Shown: one piece after another, positions 13,316 to 22,285 of the stretch
How positions within the stretch are numbered: the stretch's first letter is position 1
How the letters are laid out: every line of letters starts with the position of its first letter
IMG/VR virus record: IMGVR_UViG_3300010885_009426
Span: 1-38,582 of that record
Reading direction: 5' to 3' (one strand)
Origin: a virus
DNA length: 38,582 nt
The notes under the pieces: generated by a model
Databases searched by the model: none
What the model was told of the DNA's origin: nothing
What the model saw: the letters and a program-made list of their open reading frames with translations, nothing else
Position numbers and translations under genes: made by a program

Positions 13316-15169
13316 CTAATCCTGTACTGATCTCATTGTAACAACACAGGTACCTTCAAGGTTCCAAGTTCCATTCGCGCCGTCAACAACTTGGAAATCC
13401 AAGTCCTCAACAACTACCGAAAAAGTCTCTGTATTTTCCTGATAGTTTACCACACGAGGACTCGTAACTAGGTCCCTTAATAGGGATAGTTCGTTTTGTA
13501 CATCTAAGTAGTATTCAATGCCGTTAATTACCTGCTGACGGTTCATAAGTAGGGGAACCTTAAATACTTGGCTGCGGGCTGGGGATGCGTATGCTCGAGC
13601 CATCCAACGGGTAACAGTTGGGCCAGTACTTACAGTAGCCCTAGTTAAATCCAACCTAAAAGACGCTTCAATAAATTTGGCTTGAGGACCAGTAGCAACA
13701 GACTCGGTTGCTGCCGCAACATTGTGTGCTGTTAAAGCCGTAAAGTTTCCTGTGTCGGTTGATATGTTTGGTGTAACCGTGCCAGCTAAAGGTGTAGTAC
13801 GAATATCAAATTTAGCTACAAACTTTCTATCTGGGATTCCCCACCTATAGATACCTGTAGTAATAGAACCAGATGAAACAAGATCAGTTGATTCCGCATA
13901 CAACCCAGAACCAGAAATAGCAAACAATCTTTTAGAACTAAATGTTCCCGCAGCAGTAACCGTGCCACCAACACTAGCCATCAAGTCTGATGCAAAAGCT
14001 GGAACATTAACTGCAGTAAAAGTTGAAAGATCTAAACGCCCAAGACCCGAAGTTGACGTAGCATAATCTGACCAAGTAAACCAAACAAAATTACCTTCAG
14101 CGGTAAATTGATTTACGTCCCCGTTAGTTGAAATAAGAGCACCAGTAGTTAAGTCCCCATTGTTATCTGCTGTTGCAAATCGCACACCTTTGTTTGTCCC
14201 AATTAATACACCGTTAAGATAAGAACCAAGATGGGTTGGTATTTCTCCAATTGGTAAATCAAGTGCAACTACTGGGGTTTCTAATACGCCAGCTGTAGTG
14301 ATGGTAAGTTTATAAATTGCTCCACGGTTACCTGTATAGCCAGCTAAATAAATAGCGTTAGGGCCAGACGCAGAACCAATCCATATCCAAGCATTTAATG
14401 GGTGTGTGTAGTCTGCTGCACCAACATTCCCAGTTGGGTTGTAATAAAGTTTGTGTTGATTGCTAGTTCCTGGACCACCAGTAACAATAAAAAATCCTTT
14501 AGACAAATCAACATAACCAAACTCGCGACCGTAAGCAACGTTGACTGCTGTATGGGTTGACGGTACCTTCCATAATCCATACGAATTAGTTGTACCTGGG
14601 TATGTTAAATAAACAGATGATCCGTCACTAACCATGTCTTGAGGTGTACCAGTAGGTAATCCAGTTACAGCTGTCCATGTTGGGCTTGATGCATATGGGT
14701 TTGTTGAATAGTAAAGATTTGTACCATCTAAGAAATAAACTTCTGTATCTGTTGTAGCAATCTTTAAGTTTGTGCCAGTAGCAGCTTTAGATAAAGCTAC
14801 ACTTTTAAGCAACGAGATCTGGCCTTTAGTCCAAGGGTTAATTCCTTGACTTGTATTAAACCTATAGTCCTGTGCTTCTGCTGTGTCGGCATACTTTTGT
14901 CCAGCACCAAGATGCCAAGAGCTTTCACCACGTCGCCACAATCCCTGTGGGTTAATAGCTGCTTCGCCAGGTGTAGTTGATTGGTCAACCGAATCACGAA
15001 CACGTGGTTCAAAACCACGAGAAAACAAATTAGATTTAAGATCTACAAGAAAAGGTCTTGAATCAATTGCGACAGGAAAAATATCTGGGACCAAGGAACT
15101 AGATTCCTGTCCTGTGTAGTAAGCAGGAGAAGGAAGATAGGCATTCGTATACCGCAGTAGTAATGACAC
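13316..15169 (-). CDS. tail nozzle-like beta-propeller protein
   Basis: A 617-residue protein starting at a GTG with AAGGGA upstream. It has repeated short beta blades with aromatic-glycine turns (TDTEVYFLDGTNLYYS, GLGRLDLSTF, KRLFAISGSGLY) and a C-terminal beta part with YYLDVQNELSLLRDL and FSVVVEDLDFQV. Size, propeller-like pattern and position directly after an adaptor-like gene fit the nozzle (gp12-like) of short-tailed phages. The match is structural by eye; no motif is decisive. A tail spike or minor tail protein is the alternative. Confidence 0.6.
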   Translation of the reverse strand: MSLLLRYTNAYLPSPAYYTGQESSSLVPDIFPVAIDSRPFLVDLKSNLFSRGFEPRVRDSVDQSTTPGEAAINPQGLWRRGESSWHLGAGQKYADTAEAQDYRFNTSQGINPWTKGQISLLKSVALSKAATGTNLKIATTDTEVYFLDGTNLYYSTNPYASSPTWTAVTGLPTGTPQDMVSDGSSVYLTYPGTTNSYGLWKVPSTHTAVNVAYGREFGYVDLSKGFFIVTGGPGTSNQHKLYYNPTGNVGAADYTHPLNAWIWIGSASGPNAIYLAGYTGNRGAIYKLTITTAGVLETPVVALDLPIGEIPTHLGSYLNGVLIGTNKGVRFATADNNGDLTTGALISTNGDVNQFTAEGNFVWFTWSDYATSTSGLGRLDLSTFTAVNVPAFASDLMASVGGTVTAAGTFSSKRLFAISGSGLYAESTDLVSSGSITTGIYRWGIPDRKFVAKFDIRTTPLAGTVTPNISTDTGNFTALTAHNVAAATESVATGPQAKFIEASFRLDLTRATVSTGPTVTRWMARAYASPARSQVFKVPLLMNRQQVINGIEYYLDVQNELSLLRDLVTSPRVVNYQENTETFSVVVEDLDFQVVDGANGTWNLEGTCVVTMRSVQD

Positions 15170-15172
15170 GGA

Positions 15173-16060
15173 TCATTCCCTTGTCAAGAATGTTGGGTAT
15201 GCTCGCATCAATCGTGCAGCCTCCGCAATGATTCTGTCTCTCCGTAGTTGCCTTAGGGCTGTCACAGAGTTGCTGATTGCACCAGAAGCTACTTCTTCTG
15301 ATCGACGTGTATCGCCTTGTGACTCAATAAAGTTTCGTTTGATTTCGCGTGGGGCCATCAATCTAAGTTGTGTACCGATAACAACAATATCTTCTACTGA
15401 TTCTTGTATACCACAATCTGTATTAAGGTTGGTTGCTTCAGTAGTAACTGAAGTGTATGGCGCTTTGTAGACAACACGAAGTCTGCCAGGGTATACAGCT
15501 TGGTCAAACTTGAGAGCAAACGAAGAAGCAAAGTCATCGGTTGGTAAATCTCGAACAAGTTTTACTTTGCGAGCTACTGGGTAATCGTCGGTAAGATAAC
15601 GAACAGATACATTGAGAACATCTATGACATCAGTAGCTGATGTTAAGTTAACCATTCTGTCTGTGCCGTTGTATGTTTGGTTAAAAGTTTTAACTTGAAA
15701 CAATCCATTAACTGGTGATGAAAGATCTAGTACCTCATCGTTGATTGCTTCAAGTACTTGAGCTCTAGGAAACCTAGGGGCAACTGTTAGCAACGCACCG
15801 CTTGTATGTGCGGCTGCTGTTGTCCCATTAAATCCACGTTGAACCGTTAAAGTTTGAGTAGAAACATTGGCTGCCCAAATATAAAACACTTCAGAATCAA
15901 TTTCAAAAACCTGTCCAGCGCGTAAACCTTCTATGGCATACGTGCAAACAACAGAAGTATCTGAGCTTGTAATGGTGGAGGCCAACTTGTTGCGGGCCTC
16001 CACCGTTCCAGATAGAAGTTGCCGCAACGTTTTATTAATTACCGTTGCTGCAGTTGTCAT
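15173..16060 (-). CDS. head-tail adaptor-like structural protein
   Basis: A 295-residue protein. FEIDSEVFYIWAANV and VQRGFNGTTAAAHTSGALL form a beta segment found in many virion neck and adaptor proteins, followed by AQVLEAINDEVLDLSS, typical of helices in tail-tube or adaptor subunits. A helical, basic C-terminus contains ALRQLRRDRIIAEAARLM. It lies between the structural small genes and the nozzle-like protein. An adaptor or gatekeeper role is inferred from order and pattern. Start overlaps the previous stop (TAATG). Confidence 0.65.
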   Translation of the reverse strand: MTTAATVINKTLRQLLSGTVEARNKLASTITSSDTSVVCTYAIEGLRAGQVFEIDSEVFYIWAANVSTQTLTVQRGFNGTTAAAHTSGALLTVAPRFPRAQVLEAINDEVLDLSSPVNGLFQVKTFNQTYNGTDRMVNLTSATDVIDVLNVSVRYLTDDYPVARKVKLVRDLPTDDFASSFALKFDQAVYPGRLRVVYKAPYTSVTTEATNLNTDCGIQESVEDIVVIGTQLRLMAPREIKRNFIESQGDTRRSEEVASGAISNSVTALRQLRRDRIIAEAARLMRAYPTFLTRE

Positions 16061-16176
16061 TACTTCTTTTTCTTGCCTTTCATTTTCATTGACTTGCCAG
16101 TTTTCTTGGCTTCTGCTTTAGCCATTGCCATACCTTTTGGGGTGTAAGCAAATTCCTTTTTTCCTACTTTTGGCAT
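16060..16176 (-). CDS. 38-residue basic phage protein
   Basis: A 38-residue protein, MPKVGKKEFAYTPKGMAMAK and onward, ending KGKKKK. The opening MPKVGKK-x-F-x-Y-T-x-K-G recurs in many phages as a tiny basic protein of unknown role. Both ends overlap neighbouring genes as TAATG. Its last codons are the same 17-base word as at 7684 and 34197. Confidence 0.75.
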   Translation of the reverse strand: MPKVGKKEFAYTPKGMAMAKAEAKKTGKSMKMKGKKKK

Positions 16177-16475
16177 TACTTGCCTTTCTTGTTCTTGTTT
16201 CGTGCGGATATTGCTTTAGCCTTAGACCGTGCATCCGCTTTAGACGAAGCACCCCAAGCCTGTAAAGATAATAGCAGTCTTGTTGGTTTACCTTTTTCAT
16301 CTCGTTCAGGTCCTGGCATGTTTCCCATGCGTGCGAGGAATGATGCTCGACGTGGATTGTCTCCTGCTTTAACAGGTGCTTTCAATGTCCCACCTTTGTA
16401 TGATGCACGACCTTTTGCATTGAGTCCGCCCGCAGGATTCTTTCCTTCTTTGCGCTGCCATGCTGGTGATTTCAT
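16176..16475 (-). CDS. basic phage protein (DUF6321-like)
   Basis: A 99-residue basic protein, MKSPAWQRKEGKNPAGGLNA then KGRASYKGGTL, followed by NPRRASFLARMGNMPGP and LLSLQAWGASSKADA. This matches my memory of the DUF6321 phage family (WxRKEGxNPxGGLNxKGR, then RRxSFxARMxxM). Its function is unknown; a structural or DNA-associated role is possible given its charge. The start overlaps the previous gene by 4 bases. Confidence 0.75.
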   Translation of the reverse strand: MKSPAWQRKEGKNPAGGLNAKGRASYKGGTLKAPVKAGDNPRRASFLARMGNMPGPERDEKGKPTRLLLSLQAWGASSKADARSKAKAISARNKNKKGK

Positions 16476-16744
16476 TTAATACCTATCCCTGTCTCGACTT
16501 GCCATTTATGTTCTGCTTTTTTTTCAACTTCGGCTGAACCATCAATTCGTTTTGGTTGCAAACCTTCCTTCCTTAAACGCTTATAAGCTGGCATATCTTT
16601 CTGCCAGTTTCGTTCTACCTTATTTGTTTGCTCTACTTGCTTCCCACGAGTTGTGGTGCTATTAGTGCCCATGCGAATATTCGCAATGCGACAACCAAAA
16701 CAACCATCAACATCTAAATCGGGATGGGTTTCTGCATGCTTCAC
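16472..16744 (-). CDS. conserved actinophage protein with a CxxC motif
   Basis: A 90-residue protein from a GTG overlapping the previous stop (GTGA). The N-terminus has HAETHPDLDVDGCFGC, a His and CxxC set that may bind zinc. The C-terminus is charged and helical (NWQKDMPAYKRLRKEGLQP then RIDGSAEVEK). Similar proteins occur in actinophages beside structural genes. Function unknown. Confidence 0.75.
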   Translation of the reverse strand: MKHAETHPDLDVDGCFGCRIANIRMGTNSTTTRGKQVEQTNKVERNWQKDMPAYKRLRKEGLQPKRIDGSAEVEKKAEHKWQVETGIGIK

Positions 16745-18099
16745 GTTATGTACGCTCCGTATCCAGCTGCTGTTAGGTCTGCTACTTCTTCATCCGTTAA
16801 TGGAATTACGTGTGAACCAAGGTAGACCTTAACTGCTGTGCCATCTCTTGGATCATTAATTGTATACGAACCATCTTGTAATTCAAAGAGGTTTTCTACT
16901 CTTACGCCGTTAGGTAGACGAGCAAACAATCGTTTGCGTGGTTGCCAACTAATTTCTGAGTACCCTTCAACAAAAGCAAAGTTCGTAGTTTGTGGAACCC
17001 TAAACATACGAGACTTAACCCACGTAGCGTTCTGGCTTACAGAACCCACACCAGAGCCTGTAGCTGTTCTAGGAAGCGATTCGATACCGCTGGCTGTCTC
17101 GGTACCAACACCTGATCCTGTCGCCGTACGGAGCGCTACAACGATTCTGGTAGCAGCCTGTGTGCCAAGGCCAGACCCTGTTGCTGTTCTTGGTAGGAGT
17201 TCTATCGCTGTAGCTGTTCCAGTACCAAGTCCACTACCTGTGGCGTTTCTTACTAAACCACGAATAAATACTGTTAAAGAAGTTCCAGTACCGCTACCCG
17301 TTGCTGATCTAAAAAGAGACAAAAATGGATCTGCGTCACCAGAACCCGTGCCAGATCCTGTAGCGGTGCGAGCCAAAACTTCTTTGGTTGTGCTTGTTGA
17401 TTCACCTGCTGTACCACTACCTGTAGCAGTACGGATAACTATAAGTAATCTAGTTGCTGTTTCTGTGCCAAGACCAGAACCAGTAGCGGTTCTTGCATAT
17501 ACTGCAGGACCTAAGTAGTAGCGACCACCAGTTAAATATGGAAATGAATAGTCAGTTAACCCAGTAAGACGTAACTGGTTAGAACCAGAAGTTACTGCGC
17601 TATCAGCGCCAACACCAGACCCTGTAGCTGTACGTAATACTATACGTACCCCAGAAGCCGACTCGGTTCCAGTTCCTGAACCAGTAGCAGACTTTGCTTT
17701 TGTTGCAAACGCAATTGCGGTTCCCGTGCCAAGACCAGAACCGCTAGCGGTCTTTTGTTTTATAGGTGCACCTACATAATAAGCACCACCAGTTAAATAT
17801 GGAAATGAATAATCGGTTAATTTACCAATACGTAGTTGAGTGGGTCCCGAAACAGTTACTTCGGTACCAACACCAGATCCTGTAGCGGTACGTAGTACTA
17901 CACGTACACCATAAGCTAATTCGGTTCCAGTTCCCGACCCAGTACCAGACTTTGCTTTTATTACAAGTCTATTTGCAGTCTCTGTACCAACACCAGAACC
18001 AGTAGCAGTTAATTGAAATATTAACGCACCAATGTATAAACCCGTCGCAGGTTTATACGGTGATGAATATTTTGTAAGTGTGCCCTGAAAAGCAGCCAT
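16741..18099 (-). CDS. repeat-rich tail or surface protein (GSG repeats)
   Basis: A 452-residue protein with about 14 copies of a repeat of roughly 20 residues centred on ATGSGxGTETA. Two to seven copies separate a larger module (LTDYSFPYLTGGxYYxGxxI), present three times (residues about 8, 92 and 180). The C-terminal 110 residues are unique (SRMFRVPQTTNFAFVEGYSE, then NGVRVENLFELQDGSY). The regular Gly/Thr/Ser repeat suggests a beta-solenoid or extended fibre. It lies two genes after the major capsid protein, so it could be a head fibre or decoration. No known family recognised. Confidence 0.7.
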   Translation of the reverse strand: MAAFQGTLTKYSSPYKPATGLYIGALIFQLTATGSGVGTETANRLVIKAKSGTGSGTGTELAYGVRVVLRTATGSGVGTEVTVSGPTQLRIGKLTDYSFPYLTGGAYYVGAPIKQKTASGSGLGTGTAIAFATKAKSATGSGTGTESASGVRIVLRTATGSGVGADSAVTSGSNQLRLTGLTDYSFPYLTGGRYYLGPAVYARTATGSGLGTETATRLLIVIRTATGSGTAGESTSTTKEVLARTATGSGTGSGDADPFLSLFRSATGSGTGTSLTVFIRGLVRNATGSGLGTGTATAIELLPRTATGSGLGTQAATRIVVALRTATGSGVGTETASGIESLPRTATGSGVGSVSQNATWVKSRMFRVPQTTNFAFVEGYSEISWQPRKRLFARLPNGVRVENLFELQDGSYTINDPRDGTAVKVYLGSHVIPLTDEEVADLTAAGYGAYIT

Positions 18100-18117
18100 A
18101 GGGTTTACCCCCTACGA

Positions 18118-18486
18118 CTAATCGAGAGACAGGGTTAGTGTAGTAATTTGGAAAGTATCGCCAGCAGTTACAGCAGCCGATGCTGACAATGCACCAGTCC
18201 ACAAAGCGTTACCCGCAGTTGACGCATCCCATAACGACCAATGTGTATAAGTTTCTGTAGTAGAAACGTTAGTCCACTCAATAGTTGAGCTTGTTGCAAT
18301 AGCGCCCGAAGCCGCTGTAGCCCAAGCAGAAACTTTACGAGTTGCTTCAACAGCAGCATTAGAAGTAGCAGCCTCACCAGGATCACCAAGATGCAACTTG
18401 ACATACACATTCGTTGGCATAGTCCAAGCAGTTTTACCTGTGGTGTGCTCCAAGATTTTCAGTTCAGCATAATTAGAAATTGACAT
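18118..18486 (-). CDS. small virion protein (phage fibre/decoration family)
   Basis: A 122-residue protein. VYVKLHLGDPGEAATSNAAV, then VSAWATAASGAIATSSTIEW, YTHWSLWDASTAGNALWTGA and a final ITTLTLSLD match a common small phage structural family, often labelled tail fibre protein, found next to capsid genes. It follows the major capsid gene after a hairpin terminator. Probably a capsid decoration or fibre component. Confidence 0.75.
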   Translation of the reverse strand: MSISNYAELKILEHTTGKTAWTMPTNVYVKLHLGDPGEAATSNAAVEATRKVSAWATAASGAIATSSTIEWTNVSTTETYTHWSLWDASTAGNALWTGALSASAAVTAGDTFQITTLTLSLD

Positions 18487-18517
18487 ACAAACCTTTCGTT
18501 AGTAAAAGTATAGCAAA

Positions 18518-18545
18518 GCCCCCCCGCCTTTCATGACGGGGAGGC
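18518..18545 (-). terminator. terminator-like hairpin after the major capsid gene
   Basis: Read on the minus strand: GCCTCCCCG, a 10-base loop, then CGGGGGGGC (one wobble pair), followed by TTTGC. It lies 16 bases after the stop of the major capsid gene and before the next gene. The short T-run suggests a leaky terminator that lets capsid protein be made in excess over tail proteins. Confidence 0.7.
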
Positions 18546-18560
18546 CCTACTAATTAATTA

Positions 18561-19520
18561 TTAGGCGTTGTTAGTACCAATGCTTGATGCCGACTCGATT
18601 CGACGAAGCGAAGCTTCGCGGAAGCGACCGTAGCCGCCGAGCCAGTACCAACCAAGTGGTTGCAGACGCATCAAGATATCTGTGACATTGCCACGGACAA
18701 TCTTCGGTGTTGCGCCATTGCCATCTTGCACGCTGTAAGCCTTAGCAAGAGCCTGACGACCCATGATAAGAGTTGAGTATGCATCTCCTGTACCAGCTGC
18801 ACCTGCGCCGTTGAAAACGTTGGTGAATACCTTGGCACGTGGTGTCTCAATGAAACGTACCGACTCAAACAAGCCGATCTCGCCATTGTAGATACCAGTT
18901 GGATCCACGTAGTTGGCTGGTGTGCGCCATGCACTTGCATCTGTAGCCGAACGGAAGTCGTACGACACGTCTGGGTGGATGAAGCCGATGTATGAACCAT
19001 TGAAGGTTGCAACGTTTGCACCACGCAAAGCAGCTACCTGCTTGCGAACGTCGTTTGCAGTCAAGATGTCTGCTACAGCCAAGCCGACACGACTTGTCTT
19101 ACCGTTTGAGTAAGCCACGTTGGTTCCTGCGGCAAGAACGTCACGAACGACTTGATCGATCGAGTCACCTGCGTTGTAGCCAATGATGTTTGCTGCTGCC
19201 GAGTCAACATCCAAGAATGCTGTGCCACGGAGTTTTGCTGTTGTAACAACTGCGTTGCCGTATTCAGCCAAGGTAACTGTTACCTGACTGTCCGAGAGCG
19301 CTGTTGGGGTTACGTCAGTTACTTCGTTCAACGTAGATGTCGCTGCTGCGATGTCTGCGAAGATTGTGAATGTAACTCCAGTACCAGGCATTGCCTGTGC
19401 TACTGGTTGTACGTCCGCTGCCTGATCGAAAAGAAGTTCTGAACGCAATGCGAAATACGCAAGACGGTCAAACGCCACCTGGTCGATAGACAAGGACGAG
19501 AGTTGTGTTTCGCCTGCCAT
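18561..19520 (-). CDS. major capsid protein, N4-gp56 family
   Basis: A 319-residue protein with the block YIGFIHPDVSYDFRSATDAS, followed by a GEIGLFESVRFIETPRAKVF stretch. These are the conserved core of the N4-gp56 type of HK97-fold major capsid proteins. The C-terminal strand ILMRLQPLGWYWLGGYGRFR is also typical. It builds the icosahedral head. A strong AAGGAG site lies 8 bases before the ATG; a scaffold-like gene and predicted promoter precede it, and a terminator-like hairpin follows, all consistent with high expression. Confidence 0.93.
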   Translation of the reverse strand: MAGETQLSSLSIDQVAFDRLAYFALRSELLFDQAADVQPVAQAMPGTGVTFTIFADIAAATSTLNEVTDVTPTALSDSQVTVTLAEYGNAVVTTAKLRGTAFLDVDSAAANIIGYNAGDSIDQVVRDVLAAGTNVAYSNGKTSRVGLAVADILTANDVRKQVAALRGANVATFNGSYIGFIHPDVSYDFRSATDASAWRTPANYVDPTGIYNGEIGLFESVRFIETPRAKVFTNVFNGAGAAGTGDAYSTLIMGRQALAKAYSVQDGNGATPKIVRGNVTDILMRLQPLGWYWLGGYGRFREASLRRIESASSIGTNNA

Positions 19521-19544
19521 GATTAATTCTCCTTAAAGAATTGG

Positions 19545-20054
19545 TTAATTGTTGATTTGATTCATTCTTGCTTGAGCCAACAATTCCATTACTTCTCTTT
19601 CGGATTTAGCGTTTGCAATTCTAGTGCTGTAGTCAACCGTCGCTTCAGTTGTGTCTCCAACGCGTGATGCGTTGCTAACTCGATCCCATGCTTGCTTCTC
19701 CTGTGTAGGGGCTGCTTGCATAGTTTCTTGGGGCTTAATGAGATTTGCTTCTGCGGCTGCAACTCGGATTGCCTCGGGTGTGAGATCGCCATCGTACGCT
19801 TTTACGAAATACTTGGACATCCCTGAAGATAGGTCTACGCCTGCCTTCACAAATGCCAACTCTCGTTGAGCCGACTTAGCTTCCTCTGCTTGCTGACGCA
19901 AGCTCTTAACCTCTGACTCCAACTCACGCATTCTTGCACGAACTGGATTCTTTGTTGCCTGGTCTTCTTGAACGCTGTCCTCTTCATAGAAGTCTTGTTC
20001 TTGCATGACCCACTCCTCCGCCCACACCTGGCTGGAGGGGCCAAGTGGCTGCAT
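19545..20054 (-). CDS. scaffold-like protein
   Basis: A protein of 169 residues from the ATG at 20054, or 153 from the ATG at 20006. Both have good sites (AGGGGTGAG and GGAGGAG). The N-terminus is acidic, followed by a coiled coil (RMRELESEVKSLRQQAEEAK) and a basic-helical C-terminus (SEREVMELLAQARMNQ). This is the usual layout of phage capsid scaffolds, and it directly precedes the major capsid gene. Scaffold role inferred from layout and position. Confidence 0.78.
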   Translation of the reverse strand: MQPLGPSSQVWAEEWVMQEQDFYEEDSVQEDQATKNPVRARMRELESEVKSLRQQAEEAKSAQRELAFVKAGVDLSSGMSKYFVKAYDGDLTPEAIRVAAAEANLIKPQETMQAAPTQEKQAWDRVSNASRVGDTTEATVDYSTRIANAKSEREVMELLAQARMNQINN

Positions 20055-20076
20055 ATCTCACCCCTGTTAGCACATT

Positions 20077-20115
20077 GAAATCGGGGGGATTTCCAATGGT
20101 TATCCCTGATGGGAT
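20077..20115 (-). other. two hairpins in the leader of the capsid transcript
   Basis: Arms GAAATC/GATTTC (20077-20082, 20088-20093) enclose five G/C bases, and arms ATCCC/GGGAT (20102-20106, 20111-20115) enclose four bases. The predicted transcript starts at about 20115, so the second stem would form exactly at the mRNA 5' end. The rest of the gap (20055-20165) holds the promoter. Confidence 0.55.
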
Positions 20116-20121
20116 ATAACT

Positions 20122-20149
20122 ATCTTACATCACAATTAGTGATTGTCAA
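20122..20149 (-). promoter_or_regulatory. predicted capsid promoter with internal operator
   Basis: A perfect TTGACA -35 box (20149-20144), a 16-base spacer and a TAAGAT -10 box (20127-20122) on the minus strand. The spacer contains a perfect inverted repeat, ATCAC-5-GTGAT (20129-20143), sitting where a repressor or activator could control the promoter. It is upstream of the scaffold and capsid genes. Confidence 0.65.
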
Positions 20150-20165
20150 GGGTTGGCTATCTGTA

Positions 20166-21350
20166 TTAGAGATTTGCTTGACCGTACCCAGATTTGTACG
20201 AACCGCTGTCGCCTTGAGCAAGGGTTGCTGAACCACCACTAGCAGTTACCTCACCGATACGACGCTTTTTGCGTTCTTCCACCAACCGTTTAGCTTCAGC
20301 ATCTGTACCTAAAGCAGCCTGAGCAAACTGAAGATCGGTAATTTGTTGTTCACCAAACCCACCACGTCGCAGTTCACCCATCTGACCAATTGTTGCAAAA
20401 GCTGTTTCGGCTTCAGTTTGGCTAATACCTTGTCGTACAAACTGTTCAGCCACATCCTTATTCAAGTTGAGTGCTGAAAGTCTTTGAGCGCTTTCCGCAA
20501 TTAAGGCTGCTTGCGCTTGACGCTTGTAATCTGGAGACATAAGAGGACGTGCTCGATCAGGGTCAATTACGTATGCAAGAAGATCTCCGTCGGTAACGCC
20601 ATACATTTCTGCCATCTTGTTCTTTACTTCTGGAGAAGCATCACGCACTACCGTATAAGCGTCTTTAAGACGGTTGTTAAGTTCTGTTACAGACACGTCA
20701 CCACCAATAAGTTTTTCAAAATCATCTGGTGAATCGTAAAATCCCTGTGGTAAACCGTTGGCAGCCAAAGTATCTTTGTATGATTTTTCCAAAGAAAGAT
20801 AAGTAGCTGGCGACAATTCTTTGAATCCCAAAGATTTGCGTCGTTCGTTTGCAGCAAATCGTTTCTTGTATGCTTCTTGTTCTTTTAACGCAAAGATAAG
20901 AGAGTCGCCGTCATTAACATCTATTTCATCCTTAGCGTAAAGAGAATACGCATATTCATACAAACCCTCTAAACCATAACTGGCTAGCACGTTGCGCAGT
21001 ATTGCTTTTGCTCCAGCAGCTGGAACAAATTCTTCTCCACCACCGTTACCCCCTTTACCAGTATTACCGCTAATAATAGGGGCGCCTGGAAAAGCATCTA
21101 CCGATCCACGTTCTGCAAGATTGCGATCTTTGCCTTGCTGAATAAGAGTGTTGAGAGCATTTTGTCTTTGCTCTAAAGTGCCTGACCCAACTCCAGTATT
21201 AGCTACAAGTTCGTTAATGTAGGTTTCATCACCGTAAAAACCACGAGCTTCACTAACAAGACCTGGATCCAGGGTCTGAGAAGTAGGGCGAGTTACCTGA
21301 CGACCACGAGCTTCAGATAGCGCCCGAAGATCTTGTTCCGACATTGACAT
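20166..21350 (-). CDS. internal virion/structural protein
   Basis: A 394-residue helical protein. AEMYGVTDGDLLAYVIDPDR followed by AQAALIAESAQRLSALNL and SQTEAETAFATIGQMGELRR is a pattern I recall from actinobacterial phages and prophages, in proteins without assigned function. It ends in a Gly/Ser/Tyr tail (GDSGSYKSGYGQANL). It lies in a coupled block with the giant protein and two similar-sized genes. An internal head or ejected protein is the likely role (inferred). Start overlaps the previous stop (TAATG). Confidence 0.7.
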   Translation of the reverse strand: MSMSEQDLRALSEARGRQVTRPTSQTLDPGLVSEARGFYGDETYINELVANTGVGSGTLEQRQNALNTLIQQGKDRNLAERGSVDAFPGAPIISGNTGKGGNGGGEEFVPAAGAKAILRNVLASYGLEGLYEYAYSLYAKDEIDVNDGDSLIFALKEQEAYKKRFAANERRKSLGFKELSPATYLSLEKSYKDTLAANGLPQGFYDSPDDFEKLIGGDVSVTELNNRLKDAYTVVRDASPEVKNKMAEMYGVTDGDLLAYVIDPDRARPLMSPDYKRQAQAALIAESAQRLSALNLNKDVAEQFVRQGISQTEAETAFATIGQMGELRRGGFGEQQITDLQFAQAALGTDAEAKRLVEERKKRRIGEVTASGGSATLAQGDSGSYKSGYGQANL

Positions 21351-22285
21351 TAGAGTACCTCTCCAAACGTTCTAGCTATGGTTGTAGCTAGCGTCATAGC
21401 ATCACGCTTTGCTTTCTTTGTGTTTTCAAAACCGTACTTGGGGTCCGTGCGCAGCATGGTTTCCCATTCACCCAACGTAGGTGGAGGTGTGTTGGGTCCA
21501 CCAAATGCCGTTCTAAACTTTGGATCATTAAACGAAATAGATTCTGGAGATAGCTCTAGTGTCCTGGCAGCTGTATCTTTGTAAGAACTAAAGATCTCAG
21601 CAAGAGTTAAGCCAGCATCCAATTGTGGAGCCAATTGAAAGTGTGCTGCTTTAGCCAAAGCCATACCTTTTTTCTTAAGAGTATCCAGGGTAACAACTTC
21701 TCCGTTGTATTCTTTGCCCTGAATTGAGGCAAGGATTTGTTCGTTTAAATCTGGTGGGTTATACCCATAATCCATTGCTACTTTCTTCAATGCCTGCGCA
21801 TCAAGGCTGTCCAACAAATCCTGTTTGCCACGGGCACGAGTACCCACAACGCTGTTCACATATTGCGACAAAGCGAGCCCATTAAGACCACGGCGTGTTG
21901 CCGTTAATGTGATGTCATCTAGTTCTTTGGTTGTTAAACCAAGGTCGCCATAACCGCTAGCTATCGTTATGCGATTGGCCCTGATTTTGTCGGCTTTATC
22001 TACATCGAGCAGAGCATCAAATGCTTTGGCGGATTCAACTGTTTCGTTGTAGTACTTGGTTGCTTTAATTTTTGCATTGAAAGCATCAACGCCAGCTTGA
22101 GTTGTGAATTCGTACTGTGTTGGTCTTTTGGCTACATCTTGAATAAGATCAATTAGATCATCACCAAATTTGGCTCGAGCTTCCTGTTCTCCTGGACCAC
22201 CATCAACAAGCTTTGCATATTGCGGAAACTTTGAAATGAACGCACTACGCCAATCTTGTTTTGGCTCTTTCTTTTCTTTTGCCAT
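21350..22285 (-). CDS. structural protein of unknown role
   Basis: A 311-residue helical protein (KKEPKQDWRSAFISKFPQYA at the start; TKELDDITLTATRRGLNGLA, then LSQYVNSVVG in the middle; a C-terminal TLGEWETMLRTDPKYGF). No family recognised. It is coupled to the neighbours on both sides by TAATG overlaps and is probably part of the same internal-virion set as the giant protein. Confidence 0.7.
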   Translation of the reverse strand: MAKEKKEPKQDWRSAFISKFPQYAKLVDGGPGEQEARAKFGDDLIDLIQDVAKRPTQYEFTTQAGVDAFNAKIKATKYYNETVESAKAFDALLDVDKADKIRANRITIASGYGDLGLTTKELDDITLTATRRGLNGLALSQYVNSVVGTRARGKQDLLDSLDAQALKKVAMDYGYNPPDLNEQILASIQGKEYNGEVVTLDTLKKKGMALAKAAHFQLAPQLDAGLTLAEIFSSYKDTAARTLELSPESISFNDPKFRTAFGGPNTPPPTLGEWETMLRTDPKYGFENTKKAKRDAMTLATTIARTFGEVL

